Origin: Mangifera indica
Lineage: Eukaryota > Streptophyta > Magnoliopsida > Sapindales > Anacardiaceae
Length of the DNA stretch: 64,000 bases
Direction of reading: 5' to 3'
Assembly (NCBI RefSeq): GCF_011075055.1
Contig: NC_058137.1
Coordinates: forward strand, 17,283,463 to 17,347,462
The stretch's first letter is position 1, and each line of letters begins with the position of its first letter. The notes under the pieces were generated by a model, which did not search any database, had not been told where the DNA came from, and was given only the letters and a program-made list of their open reading frames with translations. The translations under genes were made by a program, and so were the position numbers. Shown here piece by piece: positions 47,609-58,800 of the stretch.

Positions 47609-48990
47609 ATATATTGGAGTGTAGTTTCTTTTGGATTTGCTATATACATGTTGGGAATTGTTGAAATTACAGAGGAGATTTTGCCCAAATTTTTACGTAA
47701 TAGTGTAAATGATTAGTTAAATGATTCTGTTAATTTGCTAAATTTATATTTCTAATCTTTATTGACATAGTAATGAATTAATTGAGAGGAGTATCACATA
47801 GACTCAGTATAATTACACATATTCCTTGAACAAATATAATTGTTTGAAGTTTGTTTTAATACTGTTACATTTAGAACACAAATTTGATTGTTTCTGTCCT
47901 TGCCCACACTCAAAGATGGGGCTTGTAGTCAAGCTCCCTTCAAAATTAGCAAAAGCCAATTTAAAATCTAAACAGCTTAATTTGCATCATCACATGCATG
48001 CTATTTTTGATATTTTAGCACAAAATCATATAAACACAACATATGAACATGACAATCAGTAGTTGAACAAACATTAACACTATGTCTTCCAAAAAATGCT
48101 TTAAAAATCAATATAAGTGTAACCTTGAACAATCAATTTCAGAAGATATACAGGGTCAGCCAAAATAATTCAGAACATGCTATTGAGAAATAAAACTACA
48201 AAATGATTTTGTGCTATTCAGAAAATGATTTTGTGTTACCTTCAACATTTGTAACTGGCCATTTGTTGTCTGACAGAATTCCTAAAGAACAAAAGTTTAT
48301 TTTCAAAAATTGCAAACAGAGAAGACAACGAAAGACAACAATATAAATGACCCTTCCCACACCCCAACCAACCGAAAAAAAAAAATGACAGCTAATAAGG
48401 ATTTTATCATTATCATACATATATGAGAGAGAAACATCTATAGATGAAGCTAATTAACCAATTTGACCTCCCTATCAATGACAAAACCTTAAAGTGGTCG
48501 GTATGGAGCATAAACAATAAGATCAAATTCCAAACCTTACGTGACATATTACAGTCTTAAACCAACAAAAGTATAGGTAGTATGGAGACGACAATGCATA
48601 AGAACTCACACCCATGCTTGATAAACAATCATTTCATAGTTAAGAATCATTTGGTGATCCTATGAGATGCCCTTCCCAAGCTCCTCTACTGATACATGAT
48701 TTTCTTCTATCTTACAAACAGCATATACACATGTTAACCTGTGCACATAAAAGAAGACAATACTAAAAGTGAGAAATTCAGTTGGAATGAAAAAGAATAG
48801 CAGGGAGACTAGCAGTTAAACAGGAAAATATGTTGTTCCAACCAATTTCAGTATGGCACTAATTTTTATGACCAACCAAGTAGAAATTCTTCCACAAGAA
48901 TGTAAGAGCATTAGCCAACATGATGGCATAAACTTAAATAGATATAAATGAATAGTATATTATATTTTTCCTGACAAACCCATACCTGCT
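47305..48990. other. MULE 1 interior between the two convergent genes
   Basis: It holds the 3' sides of both genes and a TA microsatellite at 47544-47603. Short frames on either strand have no recognisable motif. Some downstream exons of the transposase gene may lie near 48640-48740, but this is not supported by a motif. Confidence 0.4.
47536..47610. repeat. TA microsatellite with palindromic borders
   Basis: About thirty TA units are bordered on the left by ACGGATATGGATATA and on the right by TATATCCGTATA, so the whole can fold into a hairpin. Confidence 0.9.
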
Positions 48991-49004
48991 GAAGATGTTA
49001 TAAC

Positions 49005-51219
49005 CTCGGTTAAGGGATTTTTACAAACTAAACGTGTATGCCCTTTTTGATGACATTTACTGTATTCAACTTGACGTATTTCTTCTCCTTCTGACGGTCT
49101 CCTATTATGTTCTGAGGGACGACCAGTCGTTGTTGTATTTGTGGTGGATTAACTATACAGATCTCTTCAGGTTTCACCTATTCGGAAGAATCACCCAAAG
49201 GTTCAACAACTTCCCGATAAACAGCTTTCCAATATTCGGTTGAGTAATATTTATTTACCCAAGGATAACAATTTGAGAAGTTTTAAAATCTGGCAATCGT
49301 CACAACATGTGTGCATGCTATTTGTGATAGTTGAAATTTTTTACAACTGCATTCTTTTGTTGCAAGATTGACTATAGCGACAGGTCTACTGGAACTATGC
49401 ACTTCATACCTATCGATGATTATTGGTTTGACAATCATATTAGCTGATTTGCAAATATGATTGGCTAACTTTTCTTCAGCCCATGGAGTCAAAGGATGAG
49501 TACAAATATCTGAAAGATATTATAACCATTGAAAAATTAGAAAATACTGAATTGATGGTTTGTACCTATTATATTGCGAAGAGTAACAAATGTATGATGG
49601 TTTGTACCTGCTATATTACGACGAGTATAAAACCATTTTTGTAAGGTCGAACGTAGGAATTTAATTAGCATCACCATTGGTGCCAAAGCATTAAACGATT
49701 CAGCAATATTTGTGGTCATAATGTTATATCGGATACCAGGAAAGTGAGCACGAGCCCATCGTGCATAGTCAATTCCTTCCAAATAAGCAGCTATAGTGGG
49801 GTTTTCAGCTTTAATCATATGCAAAGCTTCCTCAAAATCTTATGTGCAATAAGCCTTCGCCGCTCTCCAAAATAATCCCTTTATATGTTTTATTTGGTTG
49901 TACTGAGCACGCATATTTCCTTTTATATGATGGTTATACTAGCCATGATACGTATTCAAAAACACTTCTCTCACAGAACGAGTGATGGCATGGTGCTTGT
50001 CTGAGATGATTGCTAGATTTGTGAGATCGCCAATACATCTATGTAACGCTCAGAGAAACAAGGTCCAAGTCATCGTTTCCTCCCTTCCGCCAATGCCAAA
50101 AGCAATTGGATAAATTTGATTGTTTTCGTCCTTACCGACAATAATAAAAAGTGTATCCCAATATTGCCCTTTCAGGAATGCCCCATCAATACAAATAATA
50201 GGATGACAATACTCACAGAATGCTCTAATAGAGCATCCTAAAGATATAAAAACAAATTGGAATCGATTATCCGAGTCAGTTTCAATTTGTGTAATAGTAC
50301 TAGGGTTTCGTTGTTGAAGGTTATAACAAAATATCGGTAATAATCTAAATGACTCTTCTGGTGAACCTCTAATCTCGTTCAACCCCCAATTCTTTGCACG
50401 CTAAGCTTGTGCATAAGATATATCAATTTGAAACCTATTTGTCATATCTGTTATAATTTTTTTCAGTCTATACATATGGTCACCAGTAGTAAATAAGGTC
50501 TGTAAGATTTTTCCAAGTGTTCTTTTACCTGCTTGCCTGTGGTGAGGTCTTATGATATCACGAGGACAAGTATATGTTCCTAATTTATGTAACACAAATA
50601 TATTGCTATTACTTAACTTGACCCCTCCCGCTTTCCATTTGCATTGTTGATGTAAACACTTTGTATCTCATCTCTTCTTATTTGAGCTCAAGACCTTGAA
50701 TTGATAACTATTTTCTATTGTATCTCTATATAATGTATCTTTTAAAACTTGTTTAGATATAAACTGGTCTGTCACTTTGAATTTGTCGTCTGATGGTGCA
50801 ACAGTATGACCTTCAATTCCTTCATTTTCAACATCTTTATAGGGTTCTGGACCACCAAAAAATGGATTGCAACTATGATGTATTGGAGCAATGTCAACTA
50901 AACTTTCAAGTGTTGTCACTGACGTACCAACCCCTACATCATCAACAACATCATCACACATTTTCGCACCATTATAATCTCTATCGCCCTCATTATCACA
51001 ACCACAATATTTATCTTCTTCTTGAAGGTTAATATCATTTCTTGGTAAATTATTTGTTTGATAACAGCCTTCAGGTGTACCCCATATTGGTTCTGAGCCT
51101 CTTTCACCATGTGTCAAGTCTTGAGAAAAAGGATTCCAACCAATATCATTCTCAATACTATCTATATTTATCATGCTACTTCCTAGTACACTTTCTGGTT
51201 GTGTATATATGTTATCCAT
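49005..51219 (-). pseudogene. MuDR-type transposase of MULE 1
   Basis: Reading down the minus strand: an acidic N terminus (51219-50668), a MuDR DNA-binding domain (FISKQVLKDTL, then THTCP-like TYTCPRD), and the MULE catalytic domain (CIDGAFLKGQYWDTLF with YPIAFGI, then IISDKHHAI). Next come a conserved FPGIRYNIMTTNIAESFN block and a SWIM finger (CSCKKFQLSQIACTH at about 49300-49360). A tail knuckle near 49050 reads YSKCHQKGHTRLVC, whose first cysteine has become tyrosine. Stops interrupt it at 50668, 50401, 50050, 49939 and 49840; the one at 50401 replaces the family's usual Trp in AWRAK. A short local duplication lies near 49550-49625 at a likely intron border. The enzyme is dead. Confidence 0.88.
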
Positions 51220-51930
51220 TGAATGAACTTCGGTTGATGGATTTTGTTGAATCCCTTGATGAATCTCTCGATCTGGTTGTGAATGTTACTGATAATTATC
51301 TCGAAATTCATTTTGCTGTAAAACCACTTCAAGAAAAAAAGGAGACTTTTTGCGAGACTTATATAGTTGCATCATCATTCAGATATCATAATTATCTTTC
51401 AATAAATAAGGCAAATCGCTAAACTTTGTTGGATTTGACATATAAATTTTAATTTCATTAAAACTTTGATTGATACCTAAACGAGAACATACTCCTTCCA
51501 TAAATCCTTCGTAACTGATTCTTCTATTAGCCGAAAATAATTTCTGAAATCCACTGATATATTTGAGGTTATTACCCTATTCGTTGTGTTATTCTCCACC
51601 GAATCCAAGCATAAACATCACTCCGACCATTCTTTCTAATGGATGGATTCAAGAACAAAAAGGTGAGATTGAAGTTATAACACAAATTTGAACTATTAAA
51701 AATAAGTGAAGAAAGAAGAGATCTTTGTGAAATAAGAATAAAGATTTATTTATGGAGGAAGTAAATAATCGTAGTTTTATTAATATTGCAGTAAATACTT
51801 TCATCTGTCGTAAATCTACCCTAACTAAATATTAATGAAGAATTGAATTCTCTTCTTATTAAAATTAATCATTAAATTCTTTTAAATTTTCTTAATAAAG
51901 GTTTTCATTAAAGATGATAAGTTGTGCATG
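51220..51930. other. Upstream region of the transposase gene
   Basis: This stretch lies between the N-terminal exon and the right arm. Short frames only. A leader exon may lie here (a stretch near 51380-51440 reads as a possible start of the MuDR gene product), but I cannot define it. Confidence 0.35.
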
Positions 51931-51934
51931 CATG

Positions 51935-53067
51935 CACACGTCCACACATTAGGGTTTTCACGCACCCGTTAGATTATAATGCAAATCGACGCATCGTCGC
52001 ACCCGTTGTCACACCCTTTTAGTAATTCCCACACCTTCTACGCACCCGCAATGCTTGCTGCACCGTTTCAGAAACTACCACACCTTTTCAGCAATTTTCG
52101 CACCTTTTCAGCAATTTTCGCACCCTTTCAGCAATTTCCGCACTCTTTCGGCACTTGCCGCACCTTTTCGGTAATTGCCACACCCTTTCAGCAATTCCCA
52201 CACCATTTCGACAATTCTCGCACTTTTTCAGAAATTTTCACACCCTTTCGGTAATTCTTGCACCATTTCGACACTTACAGCACCCTTTGGACAATTGCCG
52301 CACCCTTTCAGAAACTGTTGCACCCTTTTAGAAATTTTCACACCCTTTTAGAAATTTCCACACCCTTTCAGCAATTCTCGCACCCTTTCGGGAATTGTCG
52401 CACCCTTTTAGAAACTGTCGCACCCTTTTTGCAATTGACACACCCTGCCGCACCCTTTCAGCAATGTTTGTCGCACTCTTTCAGAAATTCCCACACCTCT
52501 TTTCCAGATTCCTGCACCCACACCCCTTTCCAAGGTTTTCACACCCCTTTCCAAATTATCGACCATTTCTGTACCTTTTCTCAAATTTTCGCACCTCTTA
52601 AAGCACCCATTCCCTTCCCCTACCCCTTTTCAAATTCCCTAATCTCTTCACTGCAACCTGTTTGAAAAGAAAATACATAGTTTCAAGAAAAACTTACCGT
52701 TTTCGATATATCTATTATTTTCGATATATAAAAATCAATTATTTTATAAAAATTTAATCTGTTTTTTAATTTATAAATTTTATTCATTACAGCTAATTTA
52801 AAGAAAAACGTTATTTTTTATATATCCATTATTTTTTATATATAAGAATTTCAATTTATAAATTTTATTCCTTATACGTAATTTAATCTTAATGCTTTTC
52901 GTGAAAAGAAAGCAATTAATCGACGAAATGCTACGATAAAGTTGAGAAATTTGATGAAGGGTATTTTTGGAATGAAAAAAATAATTTGCTTAAAAAGGTA
53001 AAACGTAAAAATTGTTGTCGAAAAAGGTTTAGGCGGGAATGCTACTGCCTATTTTAATTAATATCCT
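51935..53067 (-). repeat. Right terminal inverted repeat of MULE 1
   Basis: It is the reverse complement of the left arm. From the inside it shows the CGCACCC minisatellite (51960-52640), AT-rich units related to the 93-bp repeat (about 52720-52880) and the unique outer block of 200 bp ending AATTAATATCCT at 53067. Confidence 0.85.
51990..52640 (-). repeat. CGCACCC minisatellite, right arm
   Basis: About thirty units of 20-24 bp, such as CGCACCCTTTCAGAAACTGT and its variants, are the reverse complement of the left-arm array. The conserved heptamer CGCACCC is often CACACCC. Confidence 0.9.
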
Positions 53068-53076
53068 CCCAAACCA
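53068..53076. repeat. Right target duplication of MULE 1
   Basis: CCCAAACCA follows the right end directly and agrees with the left flank CCAAATCCA at seven of nine bases. Confidence 0.6.
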
Positions 53077-53083
53077 GGCTGAT

Positions 53084-53730
53084 TTTTCAAATACCCATCT
53101 TTTAATTTTAAAAAATTAAAATTTTAAAGGAGTAAAATTTCATTAACTTTAACCTCCTTATAGATGATTAAAGTTAATGAAACTGTATTCTCTTAAAATT
53201 TTATCTTTTTTTGTCCTCTAAATCCTAAAAATTAATAATTTTTCTTCTAAATCAAGTTTTAAAAAACAATATTTCCCCCCCTGAAGTTTAGTTTTCAATT
53301 CTCAACAACAGACAACATCTCTTATGTCATCGCTAGTAGCATCTCCCTCCCGACACTTCGTTTTTCTCCGACAGTGTCTTTATCGACATCTCTTCCTCAT
53401 ATAATTGGCTGATGAAGCTCTTCATCTTTCCAGTTTGAATAGTTGATCGAAGGAGGGAGAGATGTCAAGAGAGACACAACTGAAGGAAGAGAAAGTGTTA
53501 GGAGGAAGAGGTTGTTGACGATTGTGCCAAAGATGTTGTCGGGAATTGAGAACTAAACCTTAAGAAAAAAAAAATGTTGTTTTTTAAAACTTGACCTAGT
53601 GGGATAATTGTTAGTTTTAGGATTTAGAAAGAAAATGAGATAAAATTTTAGTTTATTTTTAATATTATAGGTAAAATAATGATTTTGTCTTTAAAACTAA
53701 TAGATTTAACTGTTTATGGGTACGTAAATA
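53084..53730. mobile_element. Foldback-type inverted-repeat element
   Basis: A left arm (about 53194-53313) containing CTAAATCCTAAAAATTAATA, AAGTTTTAAAAAACAA and AGTTTAGTTTTCAATTCTCA is mirrored at about 53530-53650. Weaker pairing extends outward to TACCCAT at the left and ATGGGTA at the right, and inward to CATCTCCCTCC with GGAGGGAGAGATG. There is no gene inside. It directly abuts the right end of MULE 1. It is probably a non-autonomous MULE or foldback element; the ends and duplication are not resolved. Confidence 0.6.
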
Positions 53731-54274
53731 AGTTTTTCAAAATGAAAGATAGAGAATTTGGTAAAACAACATATTTCGAGAAGGAAAATGTCATTTGGCC
53801 TATCCTAGTCTCCATTCTTACATAGAAAATCTTTACCATTCTCCATACAAGATGATTGAGAATCTTGGTCCTTTCTTGTAGAAAAATTCCTTTCCTCTTC
53901 TGACTTCTCTAATCATTCCTGTAAAAAAAATTCTTTATATTTTTCATAAACCCTAATATATTTAAAAACCCTCTAAAGTTTTGAATTATTACAAATATGT
54001 AAAAAAAAAAAAAAAGACAAACCGAAAAGAGAACAGGCCAAGGTAGGGACAAGTTGGAGATATAGTTATCTCGTTCCCTATTTTTGTGTCTGTCTTCATC
54101 AGAGAATTTTCTCCATGAACAGAAGAGATGGGATGAAGTCTTGATTTCACATATCGAATAACCATCTCTACTGAAAAGCAGTTGATGAGCGGCCTTGTAT
54201 ATCTCATTCATTTACATAATTAAAATGAACTTAAACTATGATACCTACAACTTGTCTACCCATGATTTAAACAA

Positions 54275-55340
54275 GGCCAAAATACATGTTCCCACCCAAG
54301 GTTTCTGGTATCCCCAAACTTCCACCTACTAACTTTCGAAAACATAAATATTCACCAACCTATTAAATTTTATTGTTACTATTAAAGATAAAATTATCCT
54401 TTAAAAATTTTATTTAAACTCATATTTTAGGATTATCCTTAAGTTTAAAAATTTTATTTATGTCCTCTACTCTTATATTTTCTAAGTTTAAAAACTAACT
54501 CTCTCCCCCTCTCAAGTCTTAGGTTTCAACTCTAAATTTTTTGCATACACATTGCCCCCTTGCCTTTTGAAAATTACAGTTTCAGCCCTTCATCAGTTTT
54601 AGTTTATGATTGTCATCAATGTCCTCCTTTGTTATTGGTGTGCTTCTCCTTCGAGACCAAGCCATTAGCGCCTTTCTCCTTCTCATGGTGACTCACATCA
54701 ATGCAAAACTGGCCAAAATTGAAGGAGATAGCTGGCGCTAGCGACAATAGTGTCATGATGCTAGCAAAATGGAGTATAGTAGACCTATTTGATCTCAGTG
54801 AATGGCTGAGGCAAGAAAACGAGAATGAGGCGCTCAACGACTACGTGAAGGAGAACATAAATCACGTATGAAGGTCACCAAGAAGGAGCAAACTTGTCAG
54901 AGACTAGTATTAGGCTTAACAAGGATTCGACCTTTGACAAATTGGTGGTCGAAGATGAAAAGGACGACTCTAGAAATGTAACAACAATTGAAAGAAGAGA
55001 TCTAAGTGTGCACCGACAATGTTTCAAAACCTTAGGGTGGCAGCAGGTAGAGAGAAAAATATATGGGGTTTTTGAAAATTTCCTAACAAAACCCTAGAAC
55101 TTGCGGAGAAAAAAGTTAATTTAAAAATTTTAAAAATATAAAATTATTGAACAAAAATAAACATTTCAAAACTTAAATACAATCTTAAAATATGAATTTA
55201 AATAAAATTTCTAAATAACAATTTTATTTTTAATAATAACAAAAAAATTTAACAAATAAATGAATATTTAAACTTTCAAAAGTTAATTGGTATGAGTTTA
55301 AGTTTTCACTAAACCTTGGGTGGGAATAAGTCTTTTGGCC
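54275..55340. mobile_element. Non-autonomous Mutator-like element (MULE 3)
   Basis: The ends GGCCAAAATACATG and its inverted partner ending CTTTTGGCC share a further CCCACCCAAGGTTT block, giving a terminal repeat of about 30 bp with few mismatches. Weaker symmetry continues inward for 100-200 bp. The 9-bp flanks TTTAAACAA (54266-54274) and TTTAAACGG (55341-55349) agree at seven positions. The 1066-bp element has no transposase. Its centre (about 54640-55100) is less AT-rich than its arms and could be captured host sequence, but I recognise no protein in it. Confidence 0.78.
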
Positions 55341-55349
55341 TTTAAACGG

Positions 55350-55881
55350 TATTATTTCAATCCCAATGGGTAATACTAGAACAAATCCGATTATAAAGCA
55401 GAGGGCAAACACCTACTCTGAAAATCTGTAATAGAACTTGGCAGAAAAAGAATATATTTCATTTTGATTTCTGAATAATTTTTCTTTACAGATTTACGAA
55501 AAGGATAAAAAATAGTATTAGTTCAAATCAGTTCAACAATCATGACACCAATCAAATTATACAATCAAACACCCATCTAACACCACCAAAACTTTTACTT
55601 ACCCAAAAAGAAAAAAAAAAAAAACACCTCCAAAACTTTCGGTTTCAGCTTACAAATCAGTGAGGCTGCAAATGGGCAATAAAACAAGCAGCAGCAACCA
55701 CAATAAACCAACTCTACATTAACCTCAGTAAGCTTCACCATCAATTATGTTCTTCTGAACTGCAGTGAAACACCGGACTGCTAGATATCCAGAAATTAGC
55801 ATCCCAACAAATTAATGAAACTTGTCCACCATAATGCTGTAGTGTTTATCTTACAAGTTTGAAAGATACTCATGATCCTAC
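55350..55881 (-). other. 3' flank of SCAI
   Basis: This is the region after the SCAI stop codon on the minus strand. The proximal part is expected to be 3' UTR. No other gene is visible. Confidence 0.45.
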
Positions 55882-58800
55882 CTACGCGTTGCTGAAGTGG
55901 AAACAGTGGGCCACTCCCAGGTGATTTGCAAGCCGGTGGACACAACACTGCACAACTTCAGATTTTGGGGAGATGGCGATGGGAAGATGAGGTAGGCAAA
56001 CAGGCAGGTATTCGTCACTATTTTCCGGAGGGCAGAAGAAATAAAGCACACAACGACAGAATATAAATCTGGAGATAAGCAAAGTTTATGAGAATATATT
56101 TGCTAAAATAGACAATAGATGAGCATCAAATTCAAATACTCAGTGTGATTGCAGTGAGACTTGTCTTAAACCCACCCTACTGTCATTCAGTTTAAAGAAT
56201 TATAGAACATATACCTAAGAATGAGCCGTCGTAGAAATGGATCAGATAGAACTTGTGCCCAGACAAGATCCAAGTTAGTTGATTTGCAGAGAATGATCTC
56301 CCACTCAGAGAACGAACTGAACAGTATGTTCTCTGCACCATTGTAAGCATCCTAGAAGCAAAACATCATGAACAAATAAGGCTAGCTAGAATACAATGAG
56401 CCATTAGGATGTTCAAAGGTATAGCAATCAGCTTACTGCATCAGCATCAGAAGCAGAAAGGCCAACCATTTGACAGAATGCTGGTAGAGGAGCAGTCAAG
56501 AAATAAGTGAACTGGCTTCCATTATTTGTTGCATCACCAATAGATGAATTCTTGAATGCCGGCCTCATAGGTGAAAGAAACAAGGCAGCTGTCTCTCCTC
56601 TTTCTGAACCGTGCAGAACCTGAACAATCATTTGAAAATATACACAAAGAGGTCAACATTAACTAAAACTTAGAAAGGGTATAATTGGAGTGAAGTAACA
56701 ATTAATTCATGTTTGGCACACCATGAATAACAATTGAAAACAAAATCTAACATAAAATTGGCTACAAAACATCCCCATCCAGATATGTTGGTATGCAAAT
56801 ATGGTCCAATTGAAAACAGTTACATTTGCAGAAATTACTCATTTTCTACTGTAATTTGATTTACAGTTAGGAAACAATTTACAGTAAATTAGGAAATTAA
56901 AGGCCTAAATCAAGAGGCAGCACAAGCAATGACATGAAGAACTCGTGCAACATTTTAATCCTTGATATACTCACTAAAATAACAGAAAATTCTCCAGGAC
57001 CCAACCCAGGCTTAAATAGAAATCTAAACTGAGTTAAAACATAACTAAAGCTCATGTCCTACTCAACCTCCTTCCACATTTAGAAATCTAGACTGCCCCT
57101 TTATCTTCTACTATGCTGATAAATTTAAAGATGTTTAGTTTTCCAAAAAGAAGAATTCCAATGATAGATTCACTTTTCATATATTTGAAATTTTACTGTG
57201 AGTTGCTTAGTCACTCCTGTTCCCTTTAGTTAGTTTACGTTTCATTCACTCTTTCTTGCAATCCAAAATGTGCTATCTACTCCCTTTATGTAGATTATTT
57301 GGGTTTGCCAATTAAACATTTAAGTATGGCTATCTAAAGCAATTTTAGGTATTAAATTGCTTTTGACATGATACATGCTTTACACATTTTAGTAGGGCTG
57401 ATATGTAATAAGAGGGCTACTTGATAGGTTAAAATTTAAACAATACAATCAAGAACATTTTTCTTTACCACCCATTATTTTCAGTCTACCAAACAGCATA
57501 ACAGTAACTTATACAGTAATAAATTTAATGAATATGCGATCAGTTTTGAATTTGTTCAGAAAGTATATAGTGAGCTATTTTAAACTAACCAGGGCAACAT
57601 CATCACAGTATTATACATCCACCTCAGTTGTTGCAAATTTACAAGAGAGAGCGAGAGAGAGAGAGAGAGAGAACACATTTATGCAGTTAAGCAGTTTTAT
57701 TTTGTAGATCTTGTACAGCAGAACACCATATAAACATACTGGGCAAATCTTTCAGTAAAACTTCAAGGGTGCTTAACATTTCCTATGATGTGATATGTTC
57801 TAACTAATAATTAAGCAAAAATGCTTGCAATTGAGAAATAAAGCTTTCTAGGGCTATTAGAACTCATTAAGTTTCATTCAAAACCAGGCCTTATATTCCT
57901 CAACGCAAAATGTTTTCTACTTGAAATATTAATGTTTTGTTGGCAACATGAATAGCCCTATAATATGTCACAACAGCTAAACTAACCATAGAATTAGACC
58001 AATTATTATGAATGTAAAAGTTCTTTAAAATCTAATGTGACTACTATACTTCTTTATTCCACAAAAACTAAGAAAGAATGGCTTAAACAACTTTATGATA
58101 GAACTTATGACAGTAACAGCTGTCTAAACTGTATAGATGCAAACTGATCTAGAATCGCCCAATAGATCATACACAAGTTATGACAAACCTGCCTTGAATG
58201 CATGGCTGTTGTCACTATCAATAATCAAGAATAAAGGTCTTCGGGTAAAAGGAATTATATCACCAGGGTAGAGATTATTTGTACCTGAAAAGACACAAAG
58301 AGAAAAAAAAAAAGCAGAAATTCTTCAGTTTTATCGTGAAAGGGTAATAGACAAAGAAAATACAAATGAACAGAAGTTCTTCCACACATAAAATCTTGGA
58401 ACAGAGACTAAAAATAGCATAAAGTAAATACAGGTGCATACCACAATTCCCTCTAGGACCCAACTGCAAATAATTTTCATAGAGGTCACTTGACTCTTTC
58501 TTCCCATTGATATGATATTCAGGCATAGCACTATTTTGTCTTTGAGAGACCCGAGACACCACTTTGTTATTTGAAGATTTCCTTGATCCCTCAGAACTTT
58601 CCATTAGTGCACCATTACTATGGCCACCCTTCCCTGCACAATTGACTATCGTAAGTCTCTAAAAGAATAACAAAACAGCACAGATATATGACTTGATTTA
58701 ACTTGTAAGTAGCACCAAAAAATAAATGAAACCTGAGGCAGATAGATATATTAACACAATGCTCTCTGGTGGGAGCTCTTCACATATAGTTGCAATTACC

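Larger units (their letters stand above)
41952..53067. mobile_element. MULE 1: Kaonashi-type Mutator-like element with Ulp1 gene
   Basis: Long terminal inverted repeats mark the ends. AGGATATTAATTAAAATAG at the left is mirrored at the right, then a block of about 200 bp matches closely in reverse complement (including CCTTTTTCGACAACAATTTT and AAATTTCTCAACTTTA). Both ends continue into GGGTGCG minisatellites in opposite orientation. The interior holds two convergent genes: a DUF1985-C48 protease (plus) and a MuDR transposase (minus). This gene content matches the Kaonashi (KI) group of MULEs that carry Ulp1-like genes. Many stops show that the copy is old and immobile by itself. Confidence 0.9.

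Noticed and set aside
47464..47716. Frames with long YI repeats on both strands
   Set aside because: Translations of the TA microsatellite.
50793..51422. Plus-strand frames opposite the transposase N terminus
   Set aside because: Antisense shadows; no motif, while the minus strand is a recognisable MuDR gene.
42455..52640. CRISPR-like array
   Set aside because: The units are contiguous and imperfect, without unique spacers, in a plant transposon.
51979..52665. Open frames of 68-135 codons in the right arm
   Set aside because: They mirror the left-arm artefacts in the inverted repeat.
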